Under the pieces are notes generated by a model. That model worked only from the letters and a program-made list of their open reading frames with translations, was not told the DNA's origin and searched no databases. DNA of 25,713 nt from JAFDZV01 sp966128725 (GTDB lineage: Bacteria; Bacteroidota; Ignavibacteria; OLB7). The stretch spans positions 1 through 25,713 of the forward strand of contig CBHYLN010000076.1 of the NCBI GenBank assembly GCA_966128725.1, read 5' to 3'. The position numbers and the translations under genes are program-made. This document shows, piece after piece, positions 1 through 8,200 of the stretch; position 1 is the stretch's first letter, and every line of letters begins with the position of its first letter.

Positions 1-435
1 AACCGCCAACGGGTATTGGCCGAACCACAGGAAGCTGCCGATCGCCGCAATCCCGGTCATCGCGCCCATGATCAGGGTGGCGAGCGGCGCGGCGCCGAGC
101 GCCATCGACGATCCGACCAGCAGTACCGCGACCAGCAGGCCCATGCCGGCCCGCTCCGCGTCGCCGCCAAAGCCCGAGAAGCCGAGAATGCCGACGCACC
201 AGGAGGCGGCGACCGCCGCCGTGGCCCGCGCCTTGGACAGAATTTCGTCGCGCGAGATACGCGGGCGATCGCCCAAGGCTACGCCGCGGTTCGAACGGAA
301 ATTGAGCACGACCGAGCTGACCAGCGCGGCGGCGAATGCAACCATCGTCCAGATGGGAGCCTTGCCGGCATAGATGATGCCGAGCACCAGAACGATGAGA
401 AGCGCCTTGCCGGATGTTTTCAGCCTGACAGCCAT
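1..435 (-). CDS. Partial membrane protein, possibly chimeric (runs off the window)
   Basis: An open frame of 145 codons starts at the ATG at 435 and continues past position 1, so the C-terminus is not seen. The first ~22 residues (MAVRLKTSGKALLIVLVLGI) form a short basic stretch and one transmembrane helix, like a single-pass anchor. After about residue 25 the protein changes character to several Ala/Val/Gly-rich membrane helices separated by a polar stretch (RPRISRDEILSKARA). That part reminds me of the N-terminal membrane region of alphaproteobacterial GGDEF/EAL proteins, but this is from memory and uncertain. The start lies 35 bp after the stop of the upstream gene on the same strand, so it would be the third gene of that operon. 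The mismatch between the two halves suggests an assembly join near 355-372, though a genuine polytopic protein is not excluded. Confidence 0.5.
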   Translation of the reverse strand, partial: MAVRLKTSGKALLIVLVLGIIYAGKAPIWTMVAFAAALVSSVVLNFRSNRGVALGDRPRISRDEILSKARATAAVAASWCVGILGFSGFGGDAERAGMGLLVAVLLVGSSMALGAAPLATLIMGAMTGIAAIGSFLWFGQYPLAV

Positions 436-470
436 AACCTGTGTGTCTAGTGTATCGTGAGACGTTTGTT

Positions 471-1466
471 CTACTTCAGCAGGTCGTTATAATACGACGT
501 GTCCACCTTCCCGGGATCCGGGCGCACGGCAACGGCCGTTTGCGAGGTGGACGAATCCAGGCGCAGCTCGGTGTCCGGATCGAAGGACTCCAGCAGCTTC
601 AGCCCCTCCACCTCGTAGGTGGCGTTCTCCAGATCGATGGACTTCATGAAGTCGGACGAATAGCTGATCGCCTTCTTCATGCTGCCGAGCTTGCGGGCGA
701 TATCCTCTTTCAGATATTCCATCGACTGCTCCACCATCTGCTTCTTCTCGGGATCGCCCTCGAATATCTTGAGCGCCGAGCTCAGCGCCTTGTTGCCGGA
801 GGTAACCGAACGGTACAGATCCTTCTTCAGCTCCAGCTCGTTCTTCGCGTCCTCGATCAGGTAGGCGCTGTTGGTATGCACCTTGGTGAGATACTCGCTG
901 ATCTTGGCAAGGTTGTCGCGGATGGGCGTAAGCTGCTTCAGATACTCCTGCACGCGGGCAACCTGCCGCGAAGCGTTCGCCAGCTCGGGCATCATGTTGT
1001 TCTCCTTGGCGGCCTGCGCGCGGCTCATCATCTTGCGCATCTCCCCTTCCTTCTCGCGGATCTTCATATCGATCTGCTGCTTCTGCCCCTCAACCTCCAC
1101 CGACTGCGCATACAGCTTGGCACGCTGCTTCTCCATCTCCTGGATATCATCCTCGGCGATGATGAATGGGTCCAGCTCGATGACAAGCCCCACCAGCTTC
1201 TTCATCAGCACCTCGTAGAGATACATCAGGCTCAGGCGAAGCTTCCGATTGGTGATGCAGTATAGGAACACGCCGAGCGCCACAAGGGCAATGCCGAAGT
1301 TGATCGTGTTCCACACCACCTTGGTAAGTATCGGGACAAGGTAGTACGCGGCCACAACAAGCAACCCAACCCCTATCAGGATGCCGGGTTTTCCCCCGGG
1401 CCTGTCCCAGTAGGATTTCAGCTTCTGCTCGGCATTGGAATCGGCGGCGATGGTCTTAAGATCCAT
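471..1466 (-). CDS. Membrane-anchored coiled-coil protein of unknown function
   Basis: A 331-residue protein. A polar N-terminus is followed by two hydrophobic segments at about residues 29-48 and 52-71, which should form a membrane hairpin. The remainder is charged and helical, with strong coiled-coil character around residues 105-160 (many Gln, Glu, Lys and Met) and again to about 260. The C-terminal ~45 residues are Ser/Asp-rich and probably unstructured. The general shape recalls PspA-like or other membrane-associated scaffold proteins, but I recognise no defined family. It starts 13 bp after the stop of the 228-residue coiled-coil gene, so the two are almost certainly co-transcribed and may interact through their helices. 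There is no signal peptidase site; the long domain is likely cytoplasmic. Confidence 0.85.
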   Translation of the reverse strand: MDLKTIAADSNAEQKLKSYWDRPGGKPGILIGVGLLVVAAYYLVPILTKVVWNTINFGIALVALGVFLYCITNRKLRLSLMYLYEVLMKKLVGLVIELDPFIIAEDDIQEMEKQRAKLYAQSVEVEGQKQQIDMKIREKEGEMRKMMSRAQAAKENNMMPELANASRQVARVQEYLKQLTPIRDNLAKISEYLTKVHTNSAYLIEDAKNELELKKDLYRSVTSGNKALSSALKIFEGDPEKKQMVEQSMEYLKEDIARKLGSMKKAISYSSDFMKSIDLENATYEVEGLKLLESFDPDTELRLDSSTSQTAVAVRPDPGKVDTSYYNDLLK

Positions 1467-1479
1467 GAAGTAACCCTGG

Positions 1480-2166
1480 CTATGGCGCTTGTAAGTAGGA
1501 CTTGATCTTCTGAATATCGGAGGTCACCTTGGCGCTCATCGCCTTGCTGGCGATCTGATAGGCGCTGCTGTTGATCTCGAGCCGCTGCTGTTCAAGCTGG
1601 GCTTCCTTGGTCAGCGCCGCGATCTGTGTCTGATATTCGGTGATCTGCTTCGTCAGCAACTGGATCTGCTCGGCGTTCCTTTGAATCCGCCCCTCGAGAT
1701 CCGCAACGTTGCGTTTGCGCCCTTCCACCTCGCTCGCGTTCTTGTCGGCAAGCGCCTTGTGGAACTGGGCGTTATCCTTTTCAATAACGTCGCTGTATAC
1801 TGCCGCGCTCTCCAGAAGTTTCTCCTTTGTCAACCCCTGGATCGCCAGCGTTGCGAATACCGCCGCCATCCGAGCGCCTTCATCCGCGATGTGCGCTTCA
1901 AGCGTCTCCATCATCTTGAAGAACTCGTAGTAATCCGGGCCGGGAAGGTTGGTACGCTCCATAAGGTTGGAGAAGTGCTTCTCGAACTTGTCCACATCCT
2001 CCTTGCTCAGCTCCTCGCGTATGGGCGAGGCCCCCGTAACGGGCGCCGCGGACGGCACGGCCGGGATATGCGAGGGGATTGAGGATGGAGACGGCTGGGA
2101 AGCGGACGCGGGCGTATCCTCGAACTCCATGAACACGCCAAGAGCTTTCTTGAAGAACGATGACAT
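1480..2166 (-). CDS. Cytoplasmic coiled-coil protein of unknown function
   Basis: A 228-residue protein, first gene of the leftward operon. Residues 1-15 are basic/aromatic (MSSFFKKALGVFMEF). Residues ~18-50 are a low-complexity Pro/Ser/Ala linker. Residues ~55-130 form a compact helical domain containing the phrase NLPGPDYYEFFKMMETLE and then FATLAIQGLTKEKLLESA. Residues ~130-215 form a long coiled coil rich in Gln/Glu/Lys. I recall similar short proteins with the NLPGPDYxEF phrase in Bacteroidota next to membrane coiled-coil genes, but no function is known to me. There is no signal peptide or membrane segment. The gene is tightly linked to the 331-residue membrane protein downstream, which points to a shared complex at the inner membrane (inference). 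Confidence 0.85.
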   Translation of the reverse strand: MSSFFKKALGVFMEFEDTPASASQPSPSSIPSHIPAVPSAAPVTGASPIREELSKEDVDKFEKHFSNLMERTNLPGPDYYEFFKMMETLEAHIADEGARMAAVFATLAIQGLTKEKLLESAAVYSDVIEKDNAQFHKALADKNASEVEGRKRNVADLEGRIQRNAEQIQLLTKQITEYQTQIAALTKEAQLEQQRLEINSSAYQIASKAMSAKVTSDIQKIKSYLQAP

Positions 2167-2457
2167 TATGGTATTGGTAACAACGTAGATGGGTAGAGAG
2201 CCTCTGCCGGAATGCTCGAGATTGCGGTGAAATTACCGTACGGGGGTAGATCTACCAAGCGTTAACTCCCCTTGCGGACCGGCACGTATTGCAGGGGATG
2301 GGCGCGGTGATCGGCCGGGCATCGGAAGCCCGCCCTGCCCGCCCTCGAACGCGGCAGCCCAATCGTTGCGCGGTGTTATCGTGGCATGCGCAACCGCCGG
2401 GCCGTTGCCGTGCGGATAGCCCGATGGAGAAATGGTCTAGCGGCGCCCCCCCGATGC
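2167..2457. other. Intergenic region upstream of the coiled-coil operon
   Basis: These 291 bp separate the stop of the 618-residue secreted protein gene from the start of the coiled-coil operon, both on the minus strand. It should hold the operon promoter, but I cannot assign a convincing -33/-7 pair. Two small symmetric elements are visible: a perfect 12-bp palindrome GGTAGATCTACC at 2245-2256, about 80 bp upstream of the start codon, and a 7-bp inverted repeat GTTGCGC/GCGCAAC (2365-2371 and 2388-2394). The second could be a weak transcription end for the upstream gene. No credible coding frame was found. Confidence 0.4.
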
Positions 2458-4314
2458 TTACCGCACCAGAAGGAACGGGCGCAGGGCCGGCCCTTCGGGT
2501 GTATCGATCGCAAGGATATATGCGCCGGAGGGACACGCGGCAAGTGAGGCCCGATAGAGATTGCGCGCCTCGCGGATGCCATTACGGACCGTCTCCCCGA
2601 TGCGCAGGGGCGCCCCAACGCTGATACGCCGGCCAAGCATGTCGTACACGGCAACCGACACAGGGAACTCCGGCACGTCCAGCACGGAATACCGCTCCAC
2701 CAGAACTGTCACGGCCGAGCCGTCGTGCTCAACAACGGGGTTACGCGCCAGCGTGATCGGTTTTGCTGCGCCGGCCTGGCGCAGGCCAAGCGCCGCGCCG
2801 CAGACAAACCCCTCGCCGGTGAAGGTCGCGCCCGTGCCGCCGCCGAAGGCAACCGAGACGCCCTGGCATGGTGTCTCCAGGTCCAAGGTATCGGCCTCGG
2901 GCTCGACGCCGGGCTGATAACACACGGTTAACGAACGAGCCTCGCCAGCAGGGATCCACAGCGGAAGCTGCGAGGGTGGCGCCGAGAATGCAGTGTTGCG
3001 CCGCATGCGCGCGGAGGTAATCCACACACCCTGGCCACCGCGATTCCGCACGGTCAGCGTATCGCAGCCGGTTGCAGCCACCACCTGCGCCATTGCCGGC
3101 ACTCCCAGAACTTCCGTTGCGTCGATGATCGCATCATGCACCACCACACCGTTTGCAAGCAACACGCAGCGGCCCTGGCGGGTTGGGTCCACCAGCCGGA
3201 CCAGTACTCGAACAACCGATGCCGGCGGTCCGGTCTCGATAGCCACATTGTCGCTTTCGGCGCCCAGCGCAACGGAACCAACGCCGCATGTATCAGCGAT
3301 AGTCACCTCGCCAGCGCCGCACGATACGCTGGCGGCAGCCACGGCCGGCGTGCTGGCGAGCACCGTGGAATGCAGATCGACCCGCAGCGGGTTGGGCACG
3401 GTGTTATTATATATCAGCAGCGCACCGGTATAGGTGCCGGGCGTGTCGTACGCGAACCGCACCACAATCGGTATCACGCCGCCGGATAGCAGTTCGGCCG
3501 GCAATCTGGGCGAAAGCCGTGTGTAGGCACTGCCAACAACCGTGGCGCTGTCGATGAAAAGCGGAACGGTTCCGGTACTCCGGACCCACACGGTATCGGT
3601 TATCGCTCCGGCGCAGAGCACCGTATCGAAGCCGGCATCGGTAACGGCAATCCGTGGCTCGGAAATATCCACCGATACGTTATCCAGCCCCCACGACTCG
3701 TTCAGGATGTTTGCCGCCGCCGCATCGCTTTCGGCCATCTCGCCAACAAAATCCAGACGGAGTACCGGCAACGTGTGCGCGAATGTCCTGCGGATATGGT
3801 ACACCGAGTTGGTAGGCCCGAAATGGCGGAAGGTATACCCCAGTGTGCGCCGTTCGGTCGCGCCACGCATTGCCGCGCCCGGGGTCGATCCGCAGGTATC
3901 GGGATAGGTCTGCAGATCCTCATCGAAATTGCTGAACGAGGCGCACCACGAAAATCCGGTGTTCGGCTCGGACAATCGAAACGCATCACCTTCGGTCCGA
4001 TTGCTTCCATCCCAGCTTCGGATCAGAAACAGATCGAACTGCACCGTCACACTCCGATGCGGCGGAAGCGCGTTCAGCGTAAGATGCACGGCCTGGCGTC
4101 CGAACTGCCCCAGAAACCGGCGCGCGCCGATCGGGGTACTGTCGATGCCGATCGGGTTCCGCCATGCAGTACTGCCCGCCGTGGTGCTCCATTGTGGAAA
4201 CGAGCTGTTGGTCTCGAAATCGTCAGAGTACGCCACGGTCTGCGCAACCGTGCAGGTTGCCGGTAACAATACCAGAGCAGTGATGGTACAGCGCAATCCT
4301 GAAAATACATTCAT
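2458..4314 (-). CDS. Secreted T9SS-sorted protein with Hydin-like 'choice-of-anchor' module
   Basis: A 618-residue exported protein. I chose the start at 4314 because it gives a proper signal peptide (MNVFSGLRCTITALVLLPA, cleavage near TVAQ); the open frame extends 72 codons further up, but without any export signal. Residues ~27-200 look like a jelly-roll/laminin-G-like adhesion domain beginning YSDDFETNSSF. Residues ~215-310 resemble the ASPM/SPD-2/Hydin 'choice-of-anchor D' fold (TVWVRSTGTVPLFIDSA, then VVRFAYDTPGTYTGAL). A Cys-containing beta-rich section follows. The last ~85 residues (NPVVEHDG..., VAVYDMLGRRI, PSGAYILAI) match the T9SS type A C-terminal sorting domain that directs outer-membrane passage and surface attachment. 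No Shine-Dalgarno is seen. Ligand unknown. Confidence 0.85.
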   Translation of the reverse strand: MNVFSGLRCTITALVLLPATCTVAQTVAYSDDFETNSSFPQWSTTAGSTAWRNPIGIDSTPIGARRFLGQFGRQAVHLTLNALPPHRSVTVQFDLFLIRSWDGSNRTEGDAFRLSEPNTGFSWCASFSNFDEDLQTYPDTCGSTPGAAMRGATERRTLGYTFRHFGPTNSVYHIRRTFAHTLPVLRLDFVGEMAESDAAAANILNESWGLDNVSVDISEPRIAVTDAGFDTVLCAGAITDTVWVRSTGTVPLFIDSATVVGSAYTRLSPRLPAELLSGGVIPIVVRFAYDTPGTYTGALLIYNNTVPNPLRVDLHSTVLASTPAVAAASVSCGAGEVTIADTCGVGSVALGAESDNVAIETGPPASVVRVLVRLVDPTRQGRCVLLANGVVVHDAIIDATEVLGVPAMAQVVAATGCDTLTVRNRGGQGVWITSARMRRNTAFSAPPSQLPLWIPAGEARSLTVCYQPGVEPEADTLDLETPCQGVSVAFGGGTGATFTGEGFVCGAALGLRQAGAAKPITLARNPVVEHDGSAVTVLVERYSVLDVPEFPVSVAVYDMLGRRISVGAPLRIGETVRNGIREARNLYRASLAACPSGAYILAIDTPEGPALRPFLLVR

Positions 4315-4518
4315 GACGCCGGGGGTTGGTGTGCTGCAACAGAGGAAAGAAATGTGGAACGGCCATGTTCGCCGTGCAGCGAAGCAGCCCGCCCACATCC
4401 TACCAGACACACGCGACGGCCCCGGCATCTCCGCCAATGCCGCATTTATGCTTATCGAAGAGTGCGAAAATGGTTGGGGGTGGCAGATGCGAGGCCAATG
4501 GCGCCACCAATACAGCAA

Positions 4519-4548
4519 AGCCTGCCACACACGTCGTGTGAACAGGCT
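4519..4548 (-). terminator. Composite hairpin after the beta-propeller-like T9SS gene
   Basis: Read on the minus strand, 30 bp after the stop at 4579, the arms AGCCTG and CAGGCT enclose an inner CACAC-GAC-GTGTG stem, and the structure is followed by TTTGCTGT. The position just past a stop codon and the nested stems favour a transcription terminator, although the T tract is short. Confidence 0.5.
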
Positions 4549-4578
4549 AGCTGAAAATTGCCGCCAACAATTCCTTCC

Positions 4579-6402
4579 CTACTTCTGAAGCACTACAAAA
4601 CGAATGGTGGAGGAACCCCCTCCGATTGCAACACGCGCCATGTAAGCTCCCGCTGACAGTGCGGATGTGGGAACCGATACGATGTGCTCGCTCTTGGAGA
4701 TATGAAACGATGCATTATATGCTTCGCGGCCCAGCATATCGTTCACCGAGATGGTCGCATCTGTCTCAGTGGTCATTGTGAACCGCAATTTCAACTCGGC
4801 ACCTTGCTGCACTGGATTCGGATATACGACCACGGTCCCTTCGTTGAAGGCCATCACAACCTTTTCCTCCGCTCCCTGGCCACCAATCACAGTCTTGGGG
4901 AACGCATAACAAAGCTGGGTTCCCCACGACCACGGCACCATGCCGGTGGTCTGCGAGCACCAATTGCCGATGCTGGTGGGCGATGTTGAGCCACAGCTGG
5001 GCGAAGCCGTCACCGGGCCGCCGGAGAATGCTGCACCCGACTGATTGCAGAAGCTGGCAAGGGTTGCGTTGGTCTTGATCAGATACAGCTGGCCGGGATC
5101 GGCACCGATCAGGCTCGGGCTCTGTGTGATCCCGTTGACAATGTAGCCCGGGGTCTCGCTGGTATTATTGTGGGTCGCGTTGCTAACAGAGCGGCCTTCA
5201 TCGTTACCATTGCCCCCATAAATCGCCGGGCCTGCGGTAAGCGCCATCCCAGGCCCAACGGAAACGCGCTGCAGGAATACATCGCTGCCACCAAAACCGG
5301 CAATGTTCGTGAACCCGGTTACCATCACGTCCCCATTCAGCGAAAGCGGATTGGCATCCTCCACCAGATCCCATGCACGATCCGGAGCGCCGGCATTGTC
5401 GCCGAAGTACAGGCTTGCAACCCAGGTGCATGGATCAGGCCCCAATTCAACAACAAGCGCCTCGTCGCTGGTACTGGTGGTCCCGTTCGAGAAACCGGCA
5501 AGCACGATGTCTCCCTGGTATGATCCGTTGCTCAATACCACCACAGAACGCGCTTCGTCGTTCAAGCTTTGCAGCGGGATATCAATCCACGCCACGTTCT
5601 GCGGTGACGCGCCAATCCCCCCCGTAGTACCGTTCACCCGCACCACGAATGCGTCGGTCTGGGGCGGCGCAACCGCATCGGAGCCACCGACCGCCACAAT
5701 ATCACCGGAGTTCGGAACGTTGGTCGGCACTTCGGCAACACCATAGAAGTAATCGTCGCTCGTTGTGGTACCATATTGCCGATCCCACACCAACCCCAGG
5801 CCACCGTTTACCCGCAGCATATATCCATCACGAGGTCCGGTCGCAGCCGGGTGCCGGGTGGAACCGGCAACGACAAAATCGCCGATATTGGCACTACAAC
5901 AACCACCCGTTGTTGCCTGAAGGATCTTCCACGCTTCGTCGTCTGTATTGGTGCTGCCATAGATCCGAAGGTTGGCCACCGCACCGGAAGGAAGCAATCG
6001 CATGATGAAAATATCCGACGATATCGCATTGCACGATGAGACGGTAGTGGTACCGCACACAATCAACTGTCCCGGGGCCAGCGCGTCTTCCACCACGCTG
6101 GTTGCACGCGAGGTTGCGCCAATCTGGTACGTATTCGCCCAGAGCGTGGTGCCGTTTGCGTTGGTAACCACCACCATAGCGTCTGGGCCGGCACAGCCGG
6201 AGGTTGTCGTCTCCGCTTCCCCAACCGCAACGTAGCCGCCGCCGGCCAACTGTTTCACGCCGTGCAGACCTGATTCGATACACGCAATGCCCCCGAAGTG
6301 ATACTGCATCTGTTGCGCTGCAAGCCGGCTAGCCGCGGACAGGAACGCGACCGTTGCAACTGCCGTGAAGCACATTCTCAAGGACCGAAGCAATCTGGTC
6401 AT
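4579..6402 (-). CDS. Secreted T9SS-sorted protein with beta-propeller-like repeats
   Basis: A 607-residue exported protein. The start at 6402 is favoured by a strong Shine-Dalgarno (GAGGAGG, about 6 bases upstream) and a signal peptide (MTRLLRSLRMCFTAVATVAF, cleavage near LAAQ). The open frame continues 47 codons upstream without such signals. The body (residues ~35-480) consists of irregular ~60-residue repeats of the type 'GD.VVAG.....D.FV.RV....G....W....G....D.A..V'. They are like the 'delta-60/SBBP' propeller blades found in many secreted Bacteroidota proteins. Several Cys pairs (SGCAG, SSCNA, GGCCSAN, DPCTW) may form disulfides. The C-terminus (VVVYPNPVQQGAELKLRF, ISVNDMLGREAYNA, LSAGAYMARV) is a clear T9SS type A sorting domain. 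Role is probably surface or extracellular; no catalytic motif is visible. Confidence 0.9.
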   Translation of the reverse strand: MTRLLRSLRMCFTAVATVAFLSAASRLAAQQMQYHFGGIACIESGLHGVKQLAGGGYVAVGEAETTTSGCAGPDAMVVVTNANGTTLWANTYQIGATSRATSVVEDALAPGQLIVCGTTTVSSCNAISSDIFIMRLLPSGAVANLRIYGSTNTDDEAWKILQATTGGCCSANIGDFVVAGSTRHPAATGPRDGYMLRVNGGLGLVWDRQYGTTTSDDYFYGVAEVPTNVPNSGDIVAVGGSDAVAPPQTDAFVVRVNGTTGGIGASPQNVAWIDIPLQSLNDEARSVVVLSNGSYQGDIVLAGFSNGTTSTSDEALVVELGPDPCTWVASLYFGDNAGAPDRAWDLVEDANPLSLNGDVMVTGFTNIAGFGGSDVFLQRVSVGPGMALTAGPAIYGGNGNDEGRSVSNATHNNTSETPGYIVNGITQSPSLIGADPGQLYLIKTNATLASFCNQSGAAFSGGPVTASPSCGSTSPTSIGNWCSQTTGMVPWSWGTQLCYAFPKTVIGGQGAEEKVVMAFNEGTVVVYPNPVQQGAELKLRFTMTTETDATISVNDMLGREAYNASFHISKSEHIVSVPTSALSAGAYMARVAIGGGSSTIRFVVLQK

Positions 6403-6708
6403 GATTGACCTCCTCGTAACAATGAATGGTATGATCGGGGGACCAAATGCGGTTTGGGATATTTGGACCGCCTGACGCACTGGCCCTGATCGCGCGACTG
6501 GGCAATGCACGACGCGGTACCACTGTGCTATCGGGACTCCCACAACATCACCCTTCGCCGGACGGCATCAGAGTACATGATGGTGTACGGGGGTGACTCT
6601 GGTGGCGGGGGCTGCGGTGGAGGAATCCGGAATTAATGGAAGCACTGAATTCGTGGAGCGGTGGAACGACGCGGATCAATTGACCATTTGGCATGCACGG
6701 TATATTTA
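6403..6708. other. Intergenic region upstream of the propeller-like T9SS gene
   Basis: About 306 bp between two minus-strand genes. It should carry the promoter of the T9SS gene that starts at 6402; the only strong signal I see is that gene's AGGAGG ribosome binding site at its right-hand end. Overlapping short frames have no protein-like composition. Confidence 0.35.
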
Positions 6709-6987
6709 CTACGTCACGCACGGATGTCGTAGTAGGCGAACAACGGGATCGTGCGCGTGGGTCTGCCGAAGACATACGTCCCTCTGGCGCGCGATCCATG
6801 TTTTCTGCAAACGATCCCAACCGATGTCTCGAATCACCTGGTGCAACATGCCCCACACGGACAAATAAATTCCATCCCGTAGCCGTATCACGCCTGTATC
6901 CCGAGCCGAAAGCAAATAGACGCAACTGCACTCGGGCAGTGCACACGACATCAACAGCACTGCAAGGACAACAACAGGCATTCGCAT
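6709..6987 (-). CDS. Small putative lipoprotein
   Basis: A 92-residue frame. The first ~22 residues (MRMPVVVLAVLLMSCALPEC) are a basic start plus hydrophobic core ending in LMSC, which resembles a lipobox with Cys15 as the lipidated residue. The following stretch (VIRLRDGIYLSVWGMLHQVI) has plausible mixed polar/hydrophobic protein composition. The last ~25 residues are His/Arg-rich and less convincing. No Shine-Dalgarno is visible. It fills an otherwise empty stretch between two minus-strand genes. I do not recognise a family. The N-terminus is the main argument for coding; it could also be a chance frame. Confidence 0.4.
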   Translation of the reverse strand: MRMPVVVLAVLLMSCALPECSCVYLLSARDTGVIRLRDGIYLSVWGMLHQVIRDIGWDRLQKTWIARQRDVCLRQTHAHDPVVRLLRHPCVT

Positions 6988-7076
6988 AATTCGCTCAACG
7001 GCTGCATCGATTACTACGGTCTGACATTCTCACACAACACACGTCGCATAATCCCCCAGCTTCTTCATCGCCCCCA

Positions 7077-8099
7077 TCACTCCCCACTCTCCAGCATCCG
7101 CTGCATCACCGCCAGAGCGCCGCGCCAGTAGAACACCAGGTGTTTGCGGATAGATTCGGTGGGAAAATTGCTCAGCCGCAACTCCAGCACGGTACCCGTG
7201 CCATCCTCCTTCAATGTGAAGTCATGGATGGCATGATTGCCGGGCACATCGGGAAGTTCCGAGAGCGAGCTGAGGTGGCTGTAGCCAAGGGCCTCCGTGG
7301 GCTGGAACCGCAGCACCGTGCCCGTGTTCTCGAACGGCATGCCATGCATGTCGCCGCGAATCACGATCGGGTTGCCGACGGCCCAGTCGGTGATGATCTC
7401 CAGCTCCGAATCGAACATCCAGCGATTCATTCGCTCCGGCATGGTGAGCGCAGCCCACACCGCGAGCGGCGGTGCGTCGATCACCAGCGATATAAACTCG
7501 GCGGCATCGGGCGCCTGTGTGGTTGAACTGGTATCGCCACCACCCCGCCCCACCCCCCATTCGTGCCGCAGAAGACCGAAGGCGATCACATCGCAGGCCT
7601 GACCCTTGGTGATCCAGCGTTGGCGAAGCAGGCCTTCCCGGGTGAACCCCAGCCCCTCAAGCAGGCGCGCCGATGCGACGTTTCTGGGATCAACCTCGGC
7701 CTCCAACCGGCGCAGGCCCATTGTGCCGAAGGCCGCTTCGATAAGCCCGCCCAACGCTTCGCGCATGTAGCCATGTCCCCAGTATTCACGCCCCAGCACG
7801 TACCCAAGCTCGGCGCGCCGGCTGCCTTCGTCGTACCGGAACAGCAGGCAGCTCCCGATAGCCCGTGCCGTTGCTTTTTCCTCGATCACATACTGCGCGG
7901 CAAGCCCCGTGGCCTGCATATCCACCATGCGTTTGAACCATGCTTCGGCATCGGCATGCGAGGCCCACGTGGCATAGGGCAGATAACGCGTGACCTCGTC
8001 ATCGCGGTTCACCACAAGCAGGTCGGCAAGATCGCGTTCGGCCACCGGCCGAATGAGAAGTCGTGAGGTTACAACAGGTCCTGGTGCAGGCAGCGGCAT
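7077..8099 (-). CDS. GNAT acetyltransferase fused to SRPBCC (AHSA1-like) domain
   Basis: A 340-residue two-domain protein. Residues ~8-180 are a RimJ/RimL-type GNAT N-acetyltransferase: TSRLLIRPVAERDL at the start, the acetyl-CoA loop REYWGHGYMREAL (~104-116), and EVDPRNVASARLLEGLGF (~135-152), which is diagnostic for this group. A Gly/Ser/Thr linker (~184-197) leads to a second domain at ~201-338 that looks like an SRPBCC/AHSA1 START-fold domain (ISLVIDAPPLAVWAALTMPE, then DFTLKEDGTGTVLELRLS and a C-terminal helix). The frame is continuous across the join. The start at 8099 places the GNAT first strand eight residues in, as is usual; an in-frame ATG at 8147 is possible. It lies about 100 bp after the macro-domain gene on the same strand. 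The acetyl acceptor is unknown. Confidence 0.88.
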   Translation of the reverse strand: MPLPAPGPVVTSRLLIRPVAERDLADLLVVNRDDEVTRYLPYATWASHADAEAWFKRMVDMQATGLAAQYVIEEKATARAIGSCLLFRYDEGSRRAELGYVLGREYWGHGYMREALGGLIEAAFGTMGLRRLEAEVDPRNVASARLLEGLGFTREGLLRQRWITKGQACDVIAFGLLRHEWGVGRGGGDTSSTTQAPDAAEFISLVIDAPPLAVWAALTMPERMNRWMFDSELEIITDWAVGNPIVIRGDMHGMPFENTGTVLRFQPTEALGYSHLSSLSELPDVPGNHAIHDFTLKEDGTGTVLELRLSNFPTESIRKHLVFYWRGALAVMQRMLESGE

Positions 8100-8200
8100 C
8101 CGGAGGAGATGAGATATCGGTTGATGCAGGATGTGATCTCGAAGCATCGGCAAACGGGCGCCCGGTGTGCGCAACGCGGAATACCCGCGCCCGAGCCGGC

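Noticed and set aside
2245..2256. GGTAGATCTACC palindrome as a defined operator
   Set aside because: Only one copy and no regulator or consensus to match; kept only as a note within the intergenic region.
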